In this document: positions 16,623-24,364 of the stretch, piece after piece | Layout: each line of letters opens with the position of its first letter | Numbering within the stretch: position 1 is the first letter of the stretch | NCBI GenBank assembly: GCA_964509425.1 | Contig: CAZDWZ010000007.1 | Location: forward strand, 186,001-250,000 | Direction of reading: 5' to 3' | From: CAZDWZ01 sp964509425 | GTDB lineage: Bacteria > Bdellovibrionota_C > UBA2361 > SZUA-149 > CAZDWZ01 | Length of the DNA stretch: 64,000 bases | Position numbers and translations under genes: made by a program | The notes under the pieces: model-generated | Seen by the model: only the letters and a program-made list of their open reading frames with translations | The model's database searches: none | Told to the model about the DNA's origin: nothing

Positions 16623-17488
16623 GCCGCCTTTTTCATTTCTCTTCCTCTTTTAATTGCCACCCGGGCTTTTCGGAGCTGGGCGAGAAGCTCCTCCATCGAT
16701 GGATAGTTTCCATCTCGTTCGAGGATCACGGTGAGCGGCTGGTCACATTTTGCCGCCGTGTATACCAACAATGAGTAAACGTCGTCGTCAACGTCGTGCA
16801 GGTGATCGTCCAGCACCCGCTGAACACTTCTTCCCGTCTCATCGACGGCGCTGATGATCTTTCCGCCGCTGATATGGATTGTCGAGATCCTGTCGGACGG
16901 GAGACTATCGAGCATTTCGTAGGGGTCGAATCCGAGATTGACGCTGTTCGTGTGCACGTTATGGAGATCGAGCAGAAGGTCACTCGACGAATTACGAAGC
17001 ACTTCGCAAAGCCAATCCGCCTCGCTCATCGTACTTCCGGGAGGCTCGATCATAGTCGCGACGTTTTCCACGCTCGGCGATGTGCCCACCACCTTTCGCG
17101 CGAAATAGAGATTCTCCGCAGTCCCTTCAACACTTTCTTTCGTCTTCGGCGGAAATGCCAAGTGCCCGATCTCGATTTCTCCGGCCCTCACGAAGGCCAA
17201 ATGCTCAGACCAAGAAAAGTTTTCTAATCGATCGAGCAGGCGAGCAATCTTTTCAAGCCGCTTTTGGGACACCTTGACCGTCGAGCCCATCCCGAGCGAA
17301 ACCCCGTGCAGCATAATTGGAATTTGAGCAGAGAGTGTTTGCAAGGCACGAATCTTTTTTGCAGGAGCGTCAAAATAGTCATCCGCAATCACTTCGAGAA
17401 CATCTATTTCGTCTCCCCATCGAAGGATTTCAGCAGCGAGATCCGCCCGGTAGCCCAGGCCCACTTTATCTTCGAGGTCATCCACCAC
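16619..17488 (-). CDS. DUF692/MNIO-family multinuclear iron oxidative enzyme
   Basis: This is a TIM-barrel enzyme of the MbnB/TglH/BufB family, which uses two or three irons to modify cysteines in peptides. Visible ligands and motifs, counted from the GTG at 17488: HGVSLGMGS (H61), SEHLAF (E95, H96), VENVATMIE (E141, N142), LLLDLHNVHTN (D174, H176, N177) and STIHISGG (H205). The usual family text LLLDVNNVYVN is LLLDLHNVHTN here. The frame runs up to 17557, but those 23 Ala/Val codons are the Cys/Gly tail of the upstream gene read in another frame. GTG at 17488 or 17485, with GGAGGAGG upstream, is the real start. It is coupled to both neighbours. Confidence 0.88.
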   Translation of the reverse strand: MVDDLEDKVGLGYRADLAAEILRWGDEIDVLEVIADDYFDAPAKKIRALQTLSAQIPIMLHGVSLGMGSTVKVSQKRLEKIARLLDRLENFSWSEHLAFVRAGEIEIGHLAFPPKTKESVEGTAENLYFARKVVGTSPSVENVATMIEPPGSTMSEADWLCEVLRNSSSDLLLDLHNVHTNSVNLGFDPYEMLDSLPSDRISTIHISGGKIISAVDETGRSVQRVLDDHLHDVDDDVYSLLVYTAAKCDQPLTVILERDGNYPSMEELLAQLRKARVAIKRGREMKKAA

Positions 17489-18353
17489 AGCCGCCACAGC
17501 CTCCTCCGCAACCACTCCCGCAGCTGCTCCCACAGCTACTCCCGCAGCTGCTGCCACCGCTCCCGGAGGAAGCAGCGGCCTTGAAATGCTTCTCTACAAT
17601 GGCGGAGATAAAGTACGGCGCTGCTGAAACACCGAAAACGGCAAGAAGCAGAGTGAGATCAGCGTCTCGACCTCCCGATCGTATCTGATTGCGACGATCC
17701 TTTAATCGTTCGAAGAGTGTCTTAATGTCTTCAAGAAATCGGTCCCCGACGGGTGTTCGCCGAGGGTTATAGAAGATGAACAGTCCGGCGTAGATGATCA
17801 TCAGTATGACGAGAAAGCCGACATTCTGCTTTCCCCGCGCCGCAGCAAGATTAAATTTCACAAAGCCGAGGAACAAAATCGGACCCAAAATAATCGCTTT
17901 GTAGACAAATCGAAGCAGGATTTGCCCGCTGTCCGGCATGAGTCCGAGTTGGGCGAGATCGGATTCATAGAACTTACGGATCAAAAACTTGTTCCCCGAC
18001 GAGAAAAGGCTCCCGGCGGACTGAGCAACAACAAAGTGATTCAGAACTCGCTTCTCAATCGGTCGGTGCGCAATATCTTCCGCAAGAAATGAGACCGTTT
18101 CAAGAACACTTTCTTTCGGTGTCTCCTTCTCCTTTACGAGACCACGATCCATCAGCGCCAATGCACAGACACGGAGCGCTTCATTTGGTCCGCCTCGTAA
18201 GAAGGCGAGTTTGTACGGGTCGTCTAACGGAACTCTCGGCACCTCGCCCGACTCAGCAATTCCGAGCACGAATCGGAACATGAGAAATCCAGCTCCCTGC
18301 AGGAGGAGGTAAAAGATAAGAAACTCCCCGCCGGTAAAATTTAACGGATTCAT
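17478..18353 (-). CDS. TIGR04222-domain membrane protein with Cys/Gly-rich C-terminal tail
   Basis: The core has the TIGR04222 signature DDPYKLAFLRGGPNEALRV...ALMDRGLV (about 43-73). There is one helix at the N-terminus (FLIFYLLLQGAGFLMF), a helix pair at about 150-195, and the closing LLLAVFGVSAAPY segment. The last 29 residues are Ser/Gly/Cys with six cysteines (SSCGSSCGSSCGSGC... ending CGGCGG). Genes of this type commonly sit next to DUF692 enzymes, and such tails are the likely modification site. ATGA overlap with the upstream gene and overlap with the enzyme gene give tight stoichiometry. The tail should end up on one face of the membrane as a modified metal- or thiol-active peptide (inference). 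Confidence 0.88.
   Translation of the reverse strand: MNPLNFTGGEFLIFYLLLQGAGFLMFRFVLGIAESGEVPRVPLDDPYKLAFLRGGPNEALRVCALALMDRGLVKEKETPKESVLETVSFLAEDIAHRPIEKRVLNHFVVAQSAGSLFSSGNKFLIRKFYESDLAQLGLMPDSGQILLRFVYKAIILGPILFLGFVKFNLAAARGKQNVGFLVILMIIYAGLFIFYNPRRTPVGDRFLEDIKTLFERLKDRRNQIRSGGRDADLTLLLAVFGVSAAPYFISAIVEKHFKAAASSGSGGSSCGSSCGSSCGSGCGGGCGGCGG
17481..17567 (-). repeat. Short-period Ser/Gly/Cys codon repeat (tail of the TIGR04222 protein)
   Basis: Near-perfect repeats of (S)SCG and CGG units, read as AGC/TGT/GGC codons, give the Cys/Gly tail. The end of the array also supplies a GGAGGAGG that can act as ribosome-binding site for the overlapping MNIO gene. Confidence 0.8.
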
Positions 18354-19105
18354 GCAGCTTTCGTTAGGTCAGCAACTCTCTCTGAGATCCGCGAGCAGAG
18401 AACGAGTAGTTGAAGGAAACTTTCTTCAGCGACACCAGACCCGAGGAGCCCCACTTCCCGGGCTTCAGACAGATGCGGGAGGAGCACGTCCGCCTGCTCG
18501 GGAGTCAGCTCCCGTGCCAGAAGCACAAGCGCCGCCTTTCGCGACTCCACCTTTTTCCCTTCGATTTCGAGAATGGCTGCCGCAATGGAACGCATTGGCC
18601 CTGTGGCATCAGCAAGCGCCATCGCAAGCTGCTCTTCTCGCATTCCGCGCGACACGAATTGGTTTCTCAGCCGGAGAGTAACTTGAAAGAGTGCTTGCTC
18701 AAGCTGAAGGAGCACCGTTTTGCGCGATACGTTGATTCCTTGAAACGGATCTTCTCCGAAAAGAATTCTCCGTCCTCGCAGCACATCAGTGGACTTCAAG
18801 CCGAGGTTATTAACGAAACACTGCGCCTCACCGCTCATCACAAACATGATTTCGGTGTTGATGGCGGCATGTGCGATTCGCGCTGGGTTCCTCAGAGAGG
18901 AAAGCCGTTTCTCATCGAAAACGTGAAGGAAAAATATCAAATTGAGGTTAGACGTCTTTCGAATCCCGCCCTCAACGGCACTCCCGAACAAGACTATCGC
19001 TTGAAGAGTACTCCCCAACGAGGCCTTCACCTCGGAGAGGAACGTCTCGAACGCATTCTGCATCTCTAGGGGAATCACGGAGTGTTGATGTTCGGTAGCC
19101 GACAT
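18350..19105 (-). CDS. Nucleotidyltransferase-like protein with degenerate active site
   Basis: The segment LQAIVLFGSAVEGGIRKTSNLNLIFFL (about 34-60) is the G-S entry of the Pol-beta/MNT nucleotidyltransferase fold. Active enzymes continue S-D-x-D; here it is S52-N53-L54-N55, so both metal-binding aspartates are Asn. The rest is helical, with two long amphipathic stretches (about 120-175 and 185-245). It is the first gene of the MNIO operon and is coupled by ATGA to the TIGR04222 gene. A non-catalytic binding or regulatory role is likely. The upstream site is weak (GCGAG). Confidence 0.72.
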   Translation of the reverse strand: MSATEHQHSVIPLEMQNAFETFLSEVKASLGSTLQAIVLFGSAVEGGIRKTSNLNLIFFLHVFDEKRLSSLRNPARIAHAAINTEIMFVMSGEAQCFVNNLGLKSTDVLRGRRILFGEDPFQGINVSRKTVLLQLEQALFQVTLRLRNQFVSRGMREEQLAMALADATGPMRSIAAAILEIEGKKVESRKAALVLLARELTPEQADVLLPHLSEAREVGLLGSGVAEESFLQLLVLCSRISERVADLTKAA

Positions 19106-19590
19106 AACTCGCTGATATCATCGTCAGTTAGTTCACACGAGATGAAAAGTCTGCCGCCAGGCGGAAGGCAAAAAGTAGCGCGATCAAAGAATTACGGCTT
19201 TATAGATCGTTTTTTGTTTCAATTTTACCCGTAGCTAGCGTTTTGTAAGCCTTGTTTATGTTGTTTGTATGTAGAGACCCCTATAACCGTTTTGTCTCTC
19301 TCGGAGCCCGCTAACCCGCTACCTGCTCACCCGCAAACTCCTTCCGGATTATGGCGGCTCCGACGAGAGACCAATTGACGGGGGTCAGCCTCATTCTCCA
19401 TAGCCCGCACCGCGCTCCCCCGTTCGAGAAAATTCCCCTCCGTATCAACCCTCGAAATGGGCGAACGCCCAAAATCACCCTCAGGAGAATGAGGTTGTGC
19501 TCTTTGTTCATCAAATGCTGTTTGTCCACTTGGCGGCACCACGCGTACGGTTTAGGTTCGACCTTCATGTTTACGGAACCAGGGACTTCC
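19106..19590. other. Intergenic stretch between MNIO operon and lyase gene
   Basis: About 485 bases between divergent genes, so it should hold both promoters. The first part (19200-19290) is AT-rich. Frames in 19311-19613 (minus) and 19351-19590 (plus) are open but have no ribosome-binding site or known motif. The minus one ends in sequence that looks protein-like (SLVGAAIIRKEFAGEQ) and might be a gene remnant. Confidence 0.4.
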
Positions 19591-20607
19591 ATGCGAAGCT
19601 TCGGCAGCGACAATCATTCTGGGGTTCACCCTGCGATACTAGAGTCGGTCTCACGCGCGAATTTCAATCACGCATCCGCGTACGGAAACGATCCATGGAC
19701 CGAACGAGCTTTGCTCCGGTTTAAGACGATCTTCGGCGAGGATTCCGAGACGTTGTTCACGCTGACAGGAACGGGAGCAAACGTGTTGGCGCTCTCTCCA
19801 CTGCTGCGATCGTACCAATCGGTGCTCACAGCGGGCTTCGCGCATGTGGCGTTTGATGAATGCGGCAGTCTGGAGACATTCTCTGGCTCGAAGATTGTGC
19901 CGATTGATTGTGAACATGCGAAGCTGAACCCGCGAGCTCTCGAGGTTCCTCTCGATCGGCTCGGAGATGTACATGCGGCCCAACCCAAGGTCGTGTCGAT
20001 CACACAGCCCACCGAATATGGAGTTCTCTACCGACCCGAGGAGATCAAAACACTTGCCGATTTCTGCCACGCCCGAGGTCTGTATCTCCATATGGACGGC
20101 GCCCGGATATCAAACGCCTGTGCCGCACTCGGTCTCAACCTTCGAGAGGCGACGAGAGACCTCGGTGTCGATGTCCTATCATTTGGTGGAACGAAGAACG
20201 GATTGTTACTGGGAGAAGCAGTAATCTTTTTTCACGCATCTCTTGCTGATGAAGCTCGCTTCTATCGTAAAAAGGCTGCGCAACTGGCTTCAAAGATGCG
20301 ATTTATCGCCGCTCAGTTCGAAGCATATCTCGAAAACGATCTTTGGCTGAAAAGCGCAACTCACGCGAACGCCATGGCCCGGCGACTGGTCGAAGGGATC
20401 AACTCGCTTCCTGCCGTCACGCTCTCACGGCCCGCCGATTGCAACATGATTTTCGCGACGGCCGAGAGATCCATCGTCAATTCGCTGCAATCGAATTTCG
20501 CGTTCTACGTAATAGACGAGCGAAAAAATGAGTTTCGTCTTGTCACGTCGTTCGACACGACAGTGGATGATATTAGCGGCTTTCTCTCCAAAGCAAAATC
20601 TCTTTGA
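19591..20607 (+). CDS. Threonine aldolase-like PLP-dependent lyase
   Basis: The ATG at 19591 begins the family start MRSFGSDNHSGVHPAIL and has AGGGA upstream; the open frame before it is not protein-like. Later motifs: GTGANVLAL (phosphate loop region), HVAFDECG, ITQPTEYGVLY, LHMDGARISNA (PLP-pyridine Asp) and SFGGTKNG with the Schiff-base Lys. This is the beta-eliminating lyase/low-specificity threonine aldolase family (LtaE-like), which cleaves threonine to glycine and acetaldehyde. Length, 338 residues, is normal. The gene is alone on its strand. Confidence 0.88.
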   Translation: MRSFGSDNHSGVHPAILESVSRANFNHASAYGNDPWTERALLRFKTIFGEDSETLFTLTGTGANVLALSPLLRSYQSVLTAGFAHVAFDECGSLETFSGSKIVPIDCEHAKLNPRALEVPLDRLGDVHAAQPKVVSITQPTEYGVLYRPEEIKTLADFCHARGLYLHMDGARISNACAALGLNLREATRDLGVDVLSFGGTKNGLLLGEAVIFFHASLADEARFYRKKAAQLASKMRFIAAQFEAYLENDLWLKSATHANAMARRLVEGINSLPAVTLSRPADCNMIFATAERSIVNSLQSNFAFYVIDERKNEFRLVTSFDTTVDDISGFLSKAKSL

Positions 20608-20618
20608 TAAAGTTTCGC

Positions 20619-21305
20619 TCAGGCACCGGTCGGTTCGTCCGCCGCGCCCAGCGCGCACACCACCGCATCTGCAATGGCCTTATTCATTCTCCCAGTCATC
20701 GGCAATGAGGTAAACGACAAGAGCTTCACGAGGAGAGGAGCCGTAATCGCCACGAGCGTTTCAGATCGTTTCTGTTTTGCCGATCGGTCATGCGCCCAGA
20801 AGAAGATCATCAGCATATAGTAGAGCCAGAGTATCGAGCCGAGATGATCTTTTAACTCTTTTCCGACTCGAAGCTCGCTTCCCTCCACTAACGTTGCCAT
20901 CATTTTCATCGCACGCTCCCGAATTTCCGCGGTCTCGGGAGACAACGGAGATAGAGGGCTGTTTGGGTCTGCCGCAACTCGGGCCAACGCTCTGACCAGC
21001 TCTCGATCGGATCTGAGCTGAAGAAACTTGGAGTAGACTGCCTCTCGAATTCTTTCCGTCGTTCCCTTCGAGGTCTCCTTGATTCGATCGATTTCCGCTT
21101 CGCTTCCAGCCTCGAGCTGAAGATAATACTCGAAAACAAGATCTTCCTTGTTTCGAAAATGGTAGTAGGCAGCGCCGAGCGACATTCCCGCCTTCTCCGC
21201 AATTTCACGCATGGTGGTCCCTTCGAATCCCCTCGCACGAAACAGCCCGCAGGCTATTTTCAGAATCTCTTCCTTCGAACCGCGTGATTTCGGAATTCGC
21301 TTCAT
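20619..21305 (-). CDS. TetR/AcrR-family transcriptional regulator
   Basis: The N-terminal helix-turn-helix is ILKIACGLFRARGFEGTTMREIAEKAGMSLGAAYYHFRNKEDLVFEYY (about 14-60), typical of TetR proteins. A ligand-binding helical domain of about 165 residues follows, with no recognised ligand class. It is the last gene of a three-gene operon and overlaps the DCC gene by ATGA (21302-21305). The double palindrome at 22217-22248, just before the operon's first gene, is very probably its operator, so it would repress its own operon. Confidence 0.9.
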   Translation of the reverse strand: MKRIPKSRGSKEEILKIACGLFRARGFEGTTMREIAEKAGMSLGAAYYHFRNKEDLVFEYYLQLEAGSEAEIDRIKETSKGTTERIREAVYSKFLQLRSDRELVRALARVAADPNSPLSPLSPETAEIRERAMKMMATLVEGSELRVGKELKDHLGSILWLYYMLMIFFWAHDRSAKQKRSETLVAITAPLLVKLLSFTSLPMTGRMNKAIADAVVCALGAADEPTGA

Positions 21306-21733
21306 GTTCTACAACCTCCCGTTCCGCACAACTTCTCTCGAATGGCGGCGCTTTGCCCTTCTGTCAGCAAGTGCGAGATAATTTTTCGATGTCTCGATAT
21401 CTGCTCAAATGCCGTGTCGACCAACCGATGTATGCCCGGCGCTGAAAGGTCGAAGGATAGTCCGCGATAGCGCTTGGTCATGTAGAGCATCATCAGTCGA
21501 GCATTCGTATCAAGATAGACTCGCCCCTCCTCATCCATTGCGACAAAACGTCCGCTTGCAACGTGCTTTGCGATCCGATGATACTCGGAAAGCTTTGAAC
21601 TCTCGCCCATCGGGAGGAAACGCATCGGAGCGTAACACTCTTCACTTTGAAAGACGTCCACTATTCGGAGACAGAAGGCGCAATTCTCATCGAAAAACAC
21701 CTTCAAGCTCTTCGGCGCCACTCGACGTTTCAT
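21302..21733 (-). CDS. DUF393 (DCC-type) thiol-disulfide oxidoreductase-like protein
   Basis: The motif FFDENCAFC (C18, C21) followed by CLRIVDVFQ is the DCC signature (usually D-G-x-C-x-x-C) of this thioredoxin-like family. Other conserved points are the RFLPMGE loop and the middle segment VYLDTNARLMMLYMTKRYRGL. A Cys-rich end (KLCGTGGCRT) adds two more thiols, which is unusual. It overlaps both neighbours by four bases. With the adjacent membrane protein it probably forms a redox or heterologous electron-transfer pair under TetR control. Confidence 0.85.
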   Translation of the reverse strand: MKRRVAPKSLKVFFDENCAFCLRIVDVFQSEECYAPMRFLPMGESSKLSEYHRIAKHVASGRFVAMDEEGRVYLDTNARLMMLYMTKRYRGLSFDLSAPGIHRLVDTAFEQISRHRKIISHLLTEGQSAAIREKLCGTGGCRT

Positions 21734-22170
21734 CGCTCCAGCGCCCCGATTTCATCTGCCGAGACTGGAGGAAGCATTTCGCTGAGAAGCGCGGAGCGAC
21801 GGAATCGGGAGAACAAGTAGATGTTGAAAAAATGCATGATCCCCAGCACGAGCAATACCGTTCCCAGCTTACCGCTCAGCAATTCAATAGCCGATTGGAG
21901 GTCATGTGGCCGGATTCGCATCCGAAGAGCCATGCTCACGTAGCCGATGTTAATCAAATAAAAGCCGACCAAGAGAAGATGGTTGACCGAGTCCGCGAGC
22001 CCGGAGTTTCCACCAAACGCGTCAACAAGAAACGCCCGTCCATTCTTATACAGGGTCCCCCCTACCCAAATCGTGACGCTGAGCGTGATAAGAAGATAGG
22101 TGCCGTAGGTAATGACGGCGATAAGAGGGTCAGTCGGCTGCGAAATGGCTATCGGCTGGTAATTATTCAT
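21730..22170 (-). CDS. Four-helix membrane protein of the TetR/DCC operon
   Basis: Four hydrophobic segments are visible: ITYGTYLLITLSVTIWVGGTLY; SVNHLLLVGFYLINIGYVSMAL; LGTVLLVLGIMHFFNIYLF; and a weaker first one. Between them are basic loops. It is the first gene of the operon and overlaps the DCC gene by ATGA. I do not know the family by name, but the pairing of a small membrane protein with a DCC protein is common. The double operator lies 47 bases upstream of the ATG. Confidence 0.75.
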   Translation of the reverse strand: MNNYQPIAISQPTDPLIAVITYGTYLLITLSVTIWVGGTLYKNGRAFLVDAFGGNSGLADSVNHLLLVGFYLINIGYVSMALRMRIRPHDLQSAIELLSGKLGTVLLVLGIMHFFNIYLFSRFRRSALLSEMLPPVSADEIGALER

Positions 22171-22772
22171 AACTTCTCCTGAATTACTGCTTCTTCAACC
22201 AATATATCAGAGAAATTGAACGTGTTCAAATTCTTTTGAACACGTTCAGAATAATTCTTATTCTCCTCATGGCGCCTTCTTGACCAACCCGGTCTCGGAA
22301 CGTTCCGGGAGCGGGCGCGGGTCGCGTCAACGCTTTTTATCTGTTCAGCCCAATCACCGATAGCCGCTCGTGCATGGGAGTATCTCGTAAAATCGTTGGA
22401 CCTAAACGGCGAAATCCTTCGACGTTCGCGGTCTGCAAATACGAAGAGCGGCTTCTCAGTAGATGCGTCGCGAACCACTCCCTCGGACGCCGTTCGACAC
22501 GAAGTGCTGATGGCGATTATTCCGCCTCCAGGCACAAAAGTTCCGAGCGCCGCACCGAGAACATTTCGAATAACGTCAGTCGATGAGACCTGAGCGATCG
22601 CAAGCTCGATATCTCGTCCAAACATCGGTTTCTCGCTCACGACGCGAAAGGAGTTCTTTCTGAGCTCCCGCTCTATCCGGGCTCTCAGATACAAAGCGAG
22701 TGACTCGGCATCCGCACGTCTGAGATCCGGAGAGACATTACTTCCGCTAAACAGGGCCTCCCACCTCAGCAT
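22167..22772 (-). pseudogene. Truncated DUF3313-like lipoprotein gene reading into an operator
   Basis: The middle of the frame resembles DUF3313 lipoproteins: SPDLRRADAESLALYLRARIERELRK, VSEKPMFG, then HARAAIGDWAEQI at the expected end. The usual signal peptide, lipobox and first ~80 residues are missing, and no ribosome-binding site precedes the ATG at 22772. After GDWAEQI the frame runs on for about 55 Arg/Asn-rich residues straight through the TetR operator (22217-22248) and stops inside the next ATG. This fits a decayed gene that lost its start and its stop. Confidence 0.6.
22217..22248 (-). promoter_or_regulatory. Double palindromic operator for the TetR regulator
   Basis: Two 14-base arms (22217-22230 and 22235-22248) are perfect inverted repeats around a 4-base spacer. 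Each arm also holds its own palindrome: TGAACGTGTTCA and TGAACACGTTCA, both TGAAC-NN-GTTCA, with centres 20 bases apart (two helical turns). That geometry suits two TetR dimers on one face. It sits 47 bases before the first gene of the operon that ends with the TetR gene. Confidence 0.85.
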
Positions 22773-22921
22773 CTCCCGCGCCCATACAGAAAAACCGCAT
22801 CCGAGATTCGCAAGGGATGATGTGCGTCAGCGCGCTGGCCGACGTTTCGTATTAGACGGCGTAACCATTTCAGCGCTATAGCGAGTGCTTATTTTTCAAC
22901 TTGTATACGGGAGAACTGAAA

Positions 22922-23587
22922 ATGTTTCGATCATCGGCAGCTCTTGTCTTCTTTCTTCTGACTTCTTGCTCTCATACAGGAAGCGCCGTGAAGGGGCCGG
23001 AGAATAAGCAAGTCGCGGTTAAAACAGAGATAACCCCAGAGCAGATGCAAGAGGCGATGGCGAAGGCCTCTCACATCGGAGAGAACCACCGGAAACTCGA
23101 TCCCCTGGTCGGGACATACAAGACCGAAGCAAAATTTTGGATGAAGCCAGGCCAAGCTCCGCAATTGGCAACAGGGACCGCAGAATTTAAATGGATTCTC
23201 GGCGGCCACTATCTTATGCAGGAGTATAAGAGCTCGTTTCAAGGAGAGCCCTTTAACGGCGAAGGTGTAATCGGCTACAGCAACCTGAATAACCGCTACG
23301 AATCCACCTGGATCGATTCCATGGGGACCGAAATCATGAAGAGTCAGGGCGGAGCGAATACGGACGGCTCGGTCATAACCTTCAATGGTCAATTTGAATG
23401 CCCGCTCACTAAGGGACCGATGAAGACGAGAGAAATCCTCACGATGACGAAAGACCGGCATGTCTTCGAGATGTTCCATCCTGCGCTCGATGGGAGCGGC
23501 GAGTTCAAGGCGATGGAAATCGTTTATGAACGTGTGAAGCCAACCGCAAAACATTCAGCAGCAAAGAAGCTGAATAGAAAAGGATGA
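22922..23587 (+). CDS. DUF1579 lipoprotein
   Basis: The ATG at 22922 has GGGAG 8 bases upstream; the frame opens earlier at a TTG. A lipobox LLTSC ends the short signal (1-16), so the mature protein is lipid-anchored. The DUF1579 domain starts at HRKLDPLVGTYKTEAKFWMKPG and runs through GGHYLMQEYKS, EGVIGYSNLNNRYESTWIDSMGT and a closing MEIVYERVKP. The family is a beta-barrel of unknown ligand. A second, cytoplasmic DUF1579 protein is at 50.2 kb. It converges with the next gene; a CTCGGCG/CGCCGAG hairpin near the two stops may end both. Confidence 0.85.
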   Translation: MFRSSAALVFFLLTSCSHTGSAVKGPENKQVAVKTEITPEQMQEAMAKASHIGENHRKLDPLVGTYKTEAKFWMKPGQAPQLATGTAEFKWILGGHYLMQEYKSSFQGEPFNGEGVIGYSNLNNRYESTWIDSMGTEIMKSQGGANTDGSVITFNGQFECPLTKGPMKTREILTMTKDRHVFEMFHPALDGSGEFKAMEIVYERVKPTAKHSAAKKLNRKG

Positions 23588-23606
23588 TGGCGGGTCCCGC
23601 TCGGCG

Positions 23607-24221
23607 TTACTTTTGGGCGCCGAGCTGGGCCAGCATGTTGTTGAACCCAAGCTCTTGTCGCGGATTTGTCTGCATTTCAGAGACGAAGTTATCACCGAAA
23701 TAGGTCATAAACCGCGAGCACTGAAAGCTGAAGACGAGATCGACGGTTTTTCCTTTTGACGTCACCCGGAGCCCGTGTCGCGGCACAAAACATTTCTTTT
23801 CCGTATTATGCGCGCTTTCTATCCCCTCTCGCATGGTGGCAAAAATCTTCTCTCGATCTTTCGGCAAACTCACCGCAAATTGTTTCGTCACTCGCCACGT
23901 TCGAAAGCCGCTCCTATCGTTAGGGGCCACTTTCGCAGGCTCAAGTGAGAGAATCTCGACATTTTCCGCTTCCGTGAGAACTTCGGAGACTTTAAAGTAA
24001 AACTCGCTGCTGTCTTTGTTCGCCGCGCGGATGAGCTCTGCTTCGTAATCGAGAACGATGCCAGCATCGACCTTATTGAGAAACTTCGCGGCGGTGCGAT
24101 ACACTCCGCCGATTGGATCGGGAGACGGTTTAGTGATTAACTGATTGGCAAGAACTGCACCCGGGAAAAGAAGACTAACGGCTGCGGTCAACAAAAAGCG
24201 GGAGCAACTTCTCGTTTTCAT
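23607..24221 (-). CDS. Uncharacterised exported protein
   Basis: I do not recognise it. From the ATG at 24221 (GAGGAG 9 bases upstream) a signal peptide is clear: MKTRSCSRF, LLTAAVSLLF, cleavage at VLAN. The mature part (~180 residues) has mixed alpha/beta composition and two Cys (C in KKCFVP and FQCSRF) that may pair. The strand pattern KGKTVDLVFSFQCSRFMTYF resembles lipid-binding (START/coenzyme Q-binding-like) folds, but this is only an impression. It is monocistronic. Confidence 0.7.
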   Translation of the reverse strand: MKTRSCSRFLLTAAVSLLFPGAVLANQLITKPSPDPIGGVYRTAAKFLNKVDAGIVLDYEAELIRAANKDSSEFYFKVSEVLTEAENVEILSLEPAKVAPNDRSGFRTWRVTKQFAVSLPKDREKIFATMREGIESAHNTEKKCFVPRHGLRVTSKGKTVDLVFSFQCSRFMTYFGDNFVSEMQTNPRQELGFNNMLAQLGAQK

Positions 24222-24364
24222 CCTTCTCATCTCCTCGGTGGCGAGATTCTATCAATTGGCATCACTAGAGTAGATATCGGATTGATCTCAGGGGAAATGG
24301 AGACTTTCGAGCGGTCGGTAACTCTTTTTTGACCTCGCAAAATGCTCTAAGAAATTTTCCTAAA

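Noticed and set aside
17489..17557. Ala/Val-rich N-terminal extension of the MNIO enzyme
   Set aside because: It is the Cys/Gly tail of the upstream gene read in another frame; family members start near GLGYR.
19311..19613. 100-codon minus-strand frame before the lyase gene
   Set aside because: No ribosome-binding site and no known motif; it overlaps the likely promoter region. It might be a gene remnant but cannot be supported.
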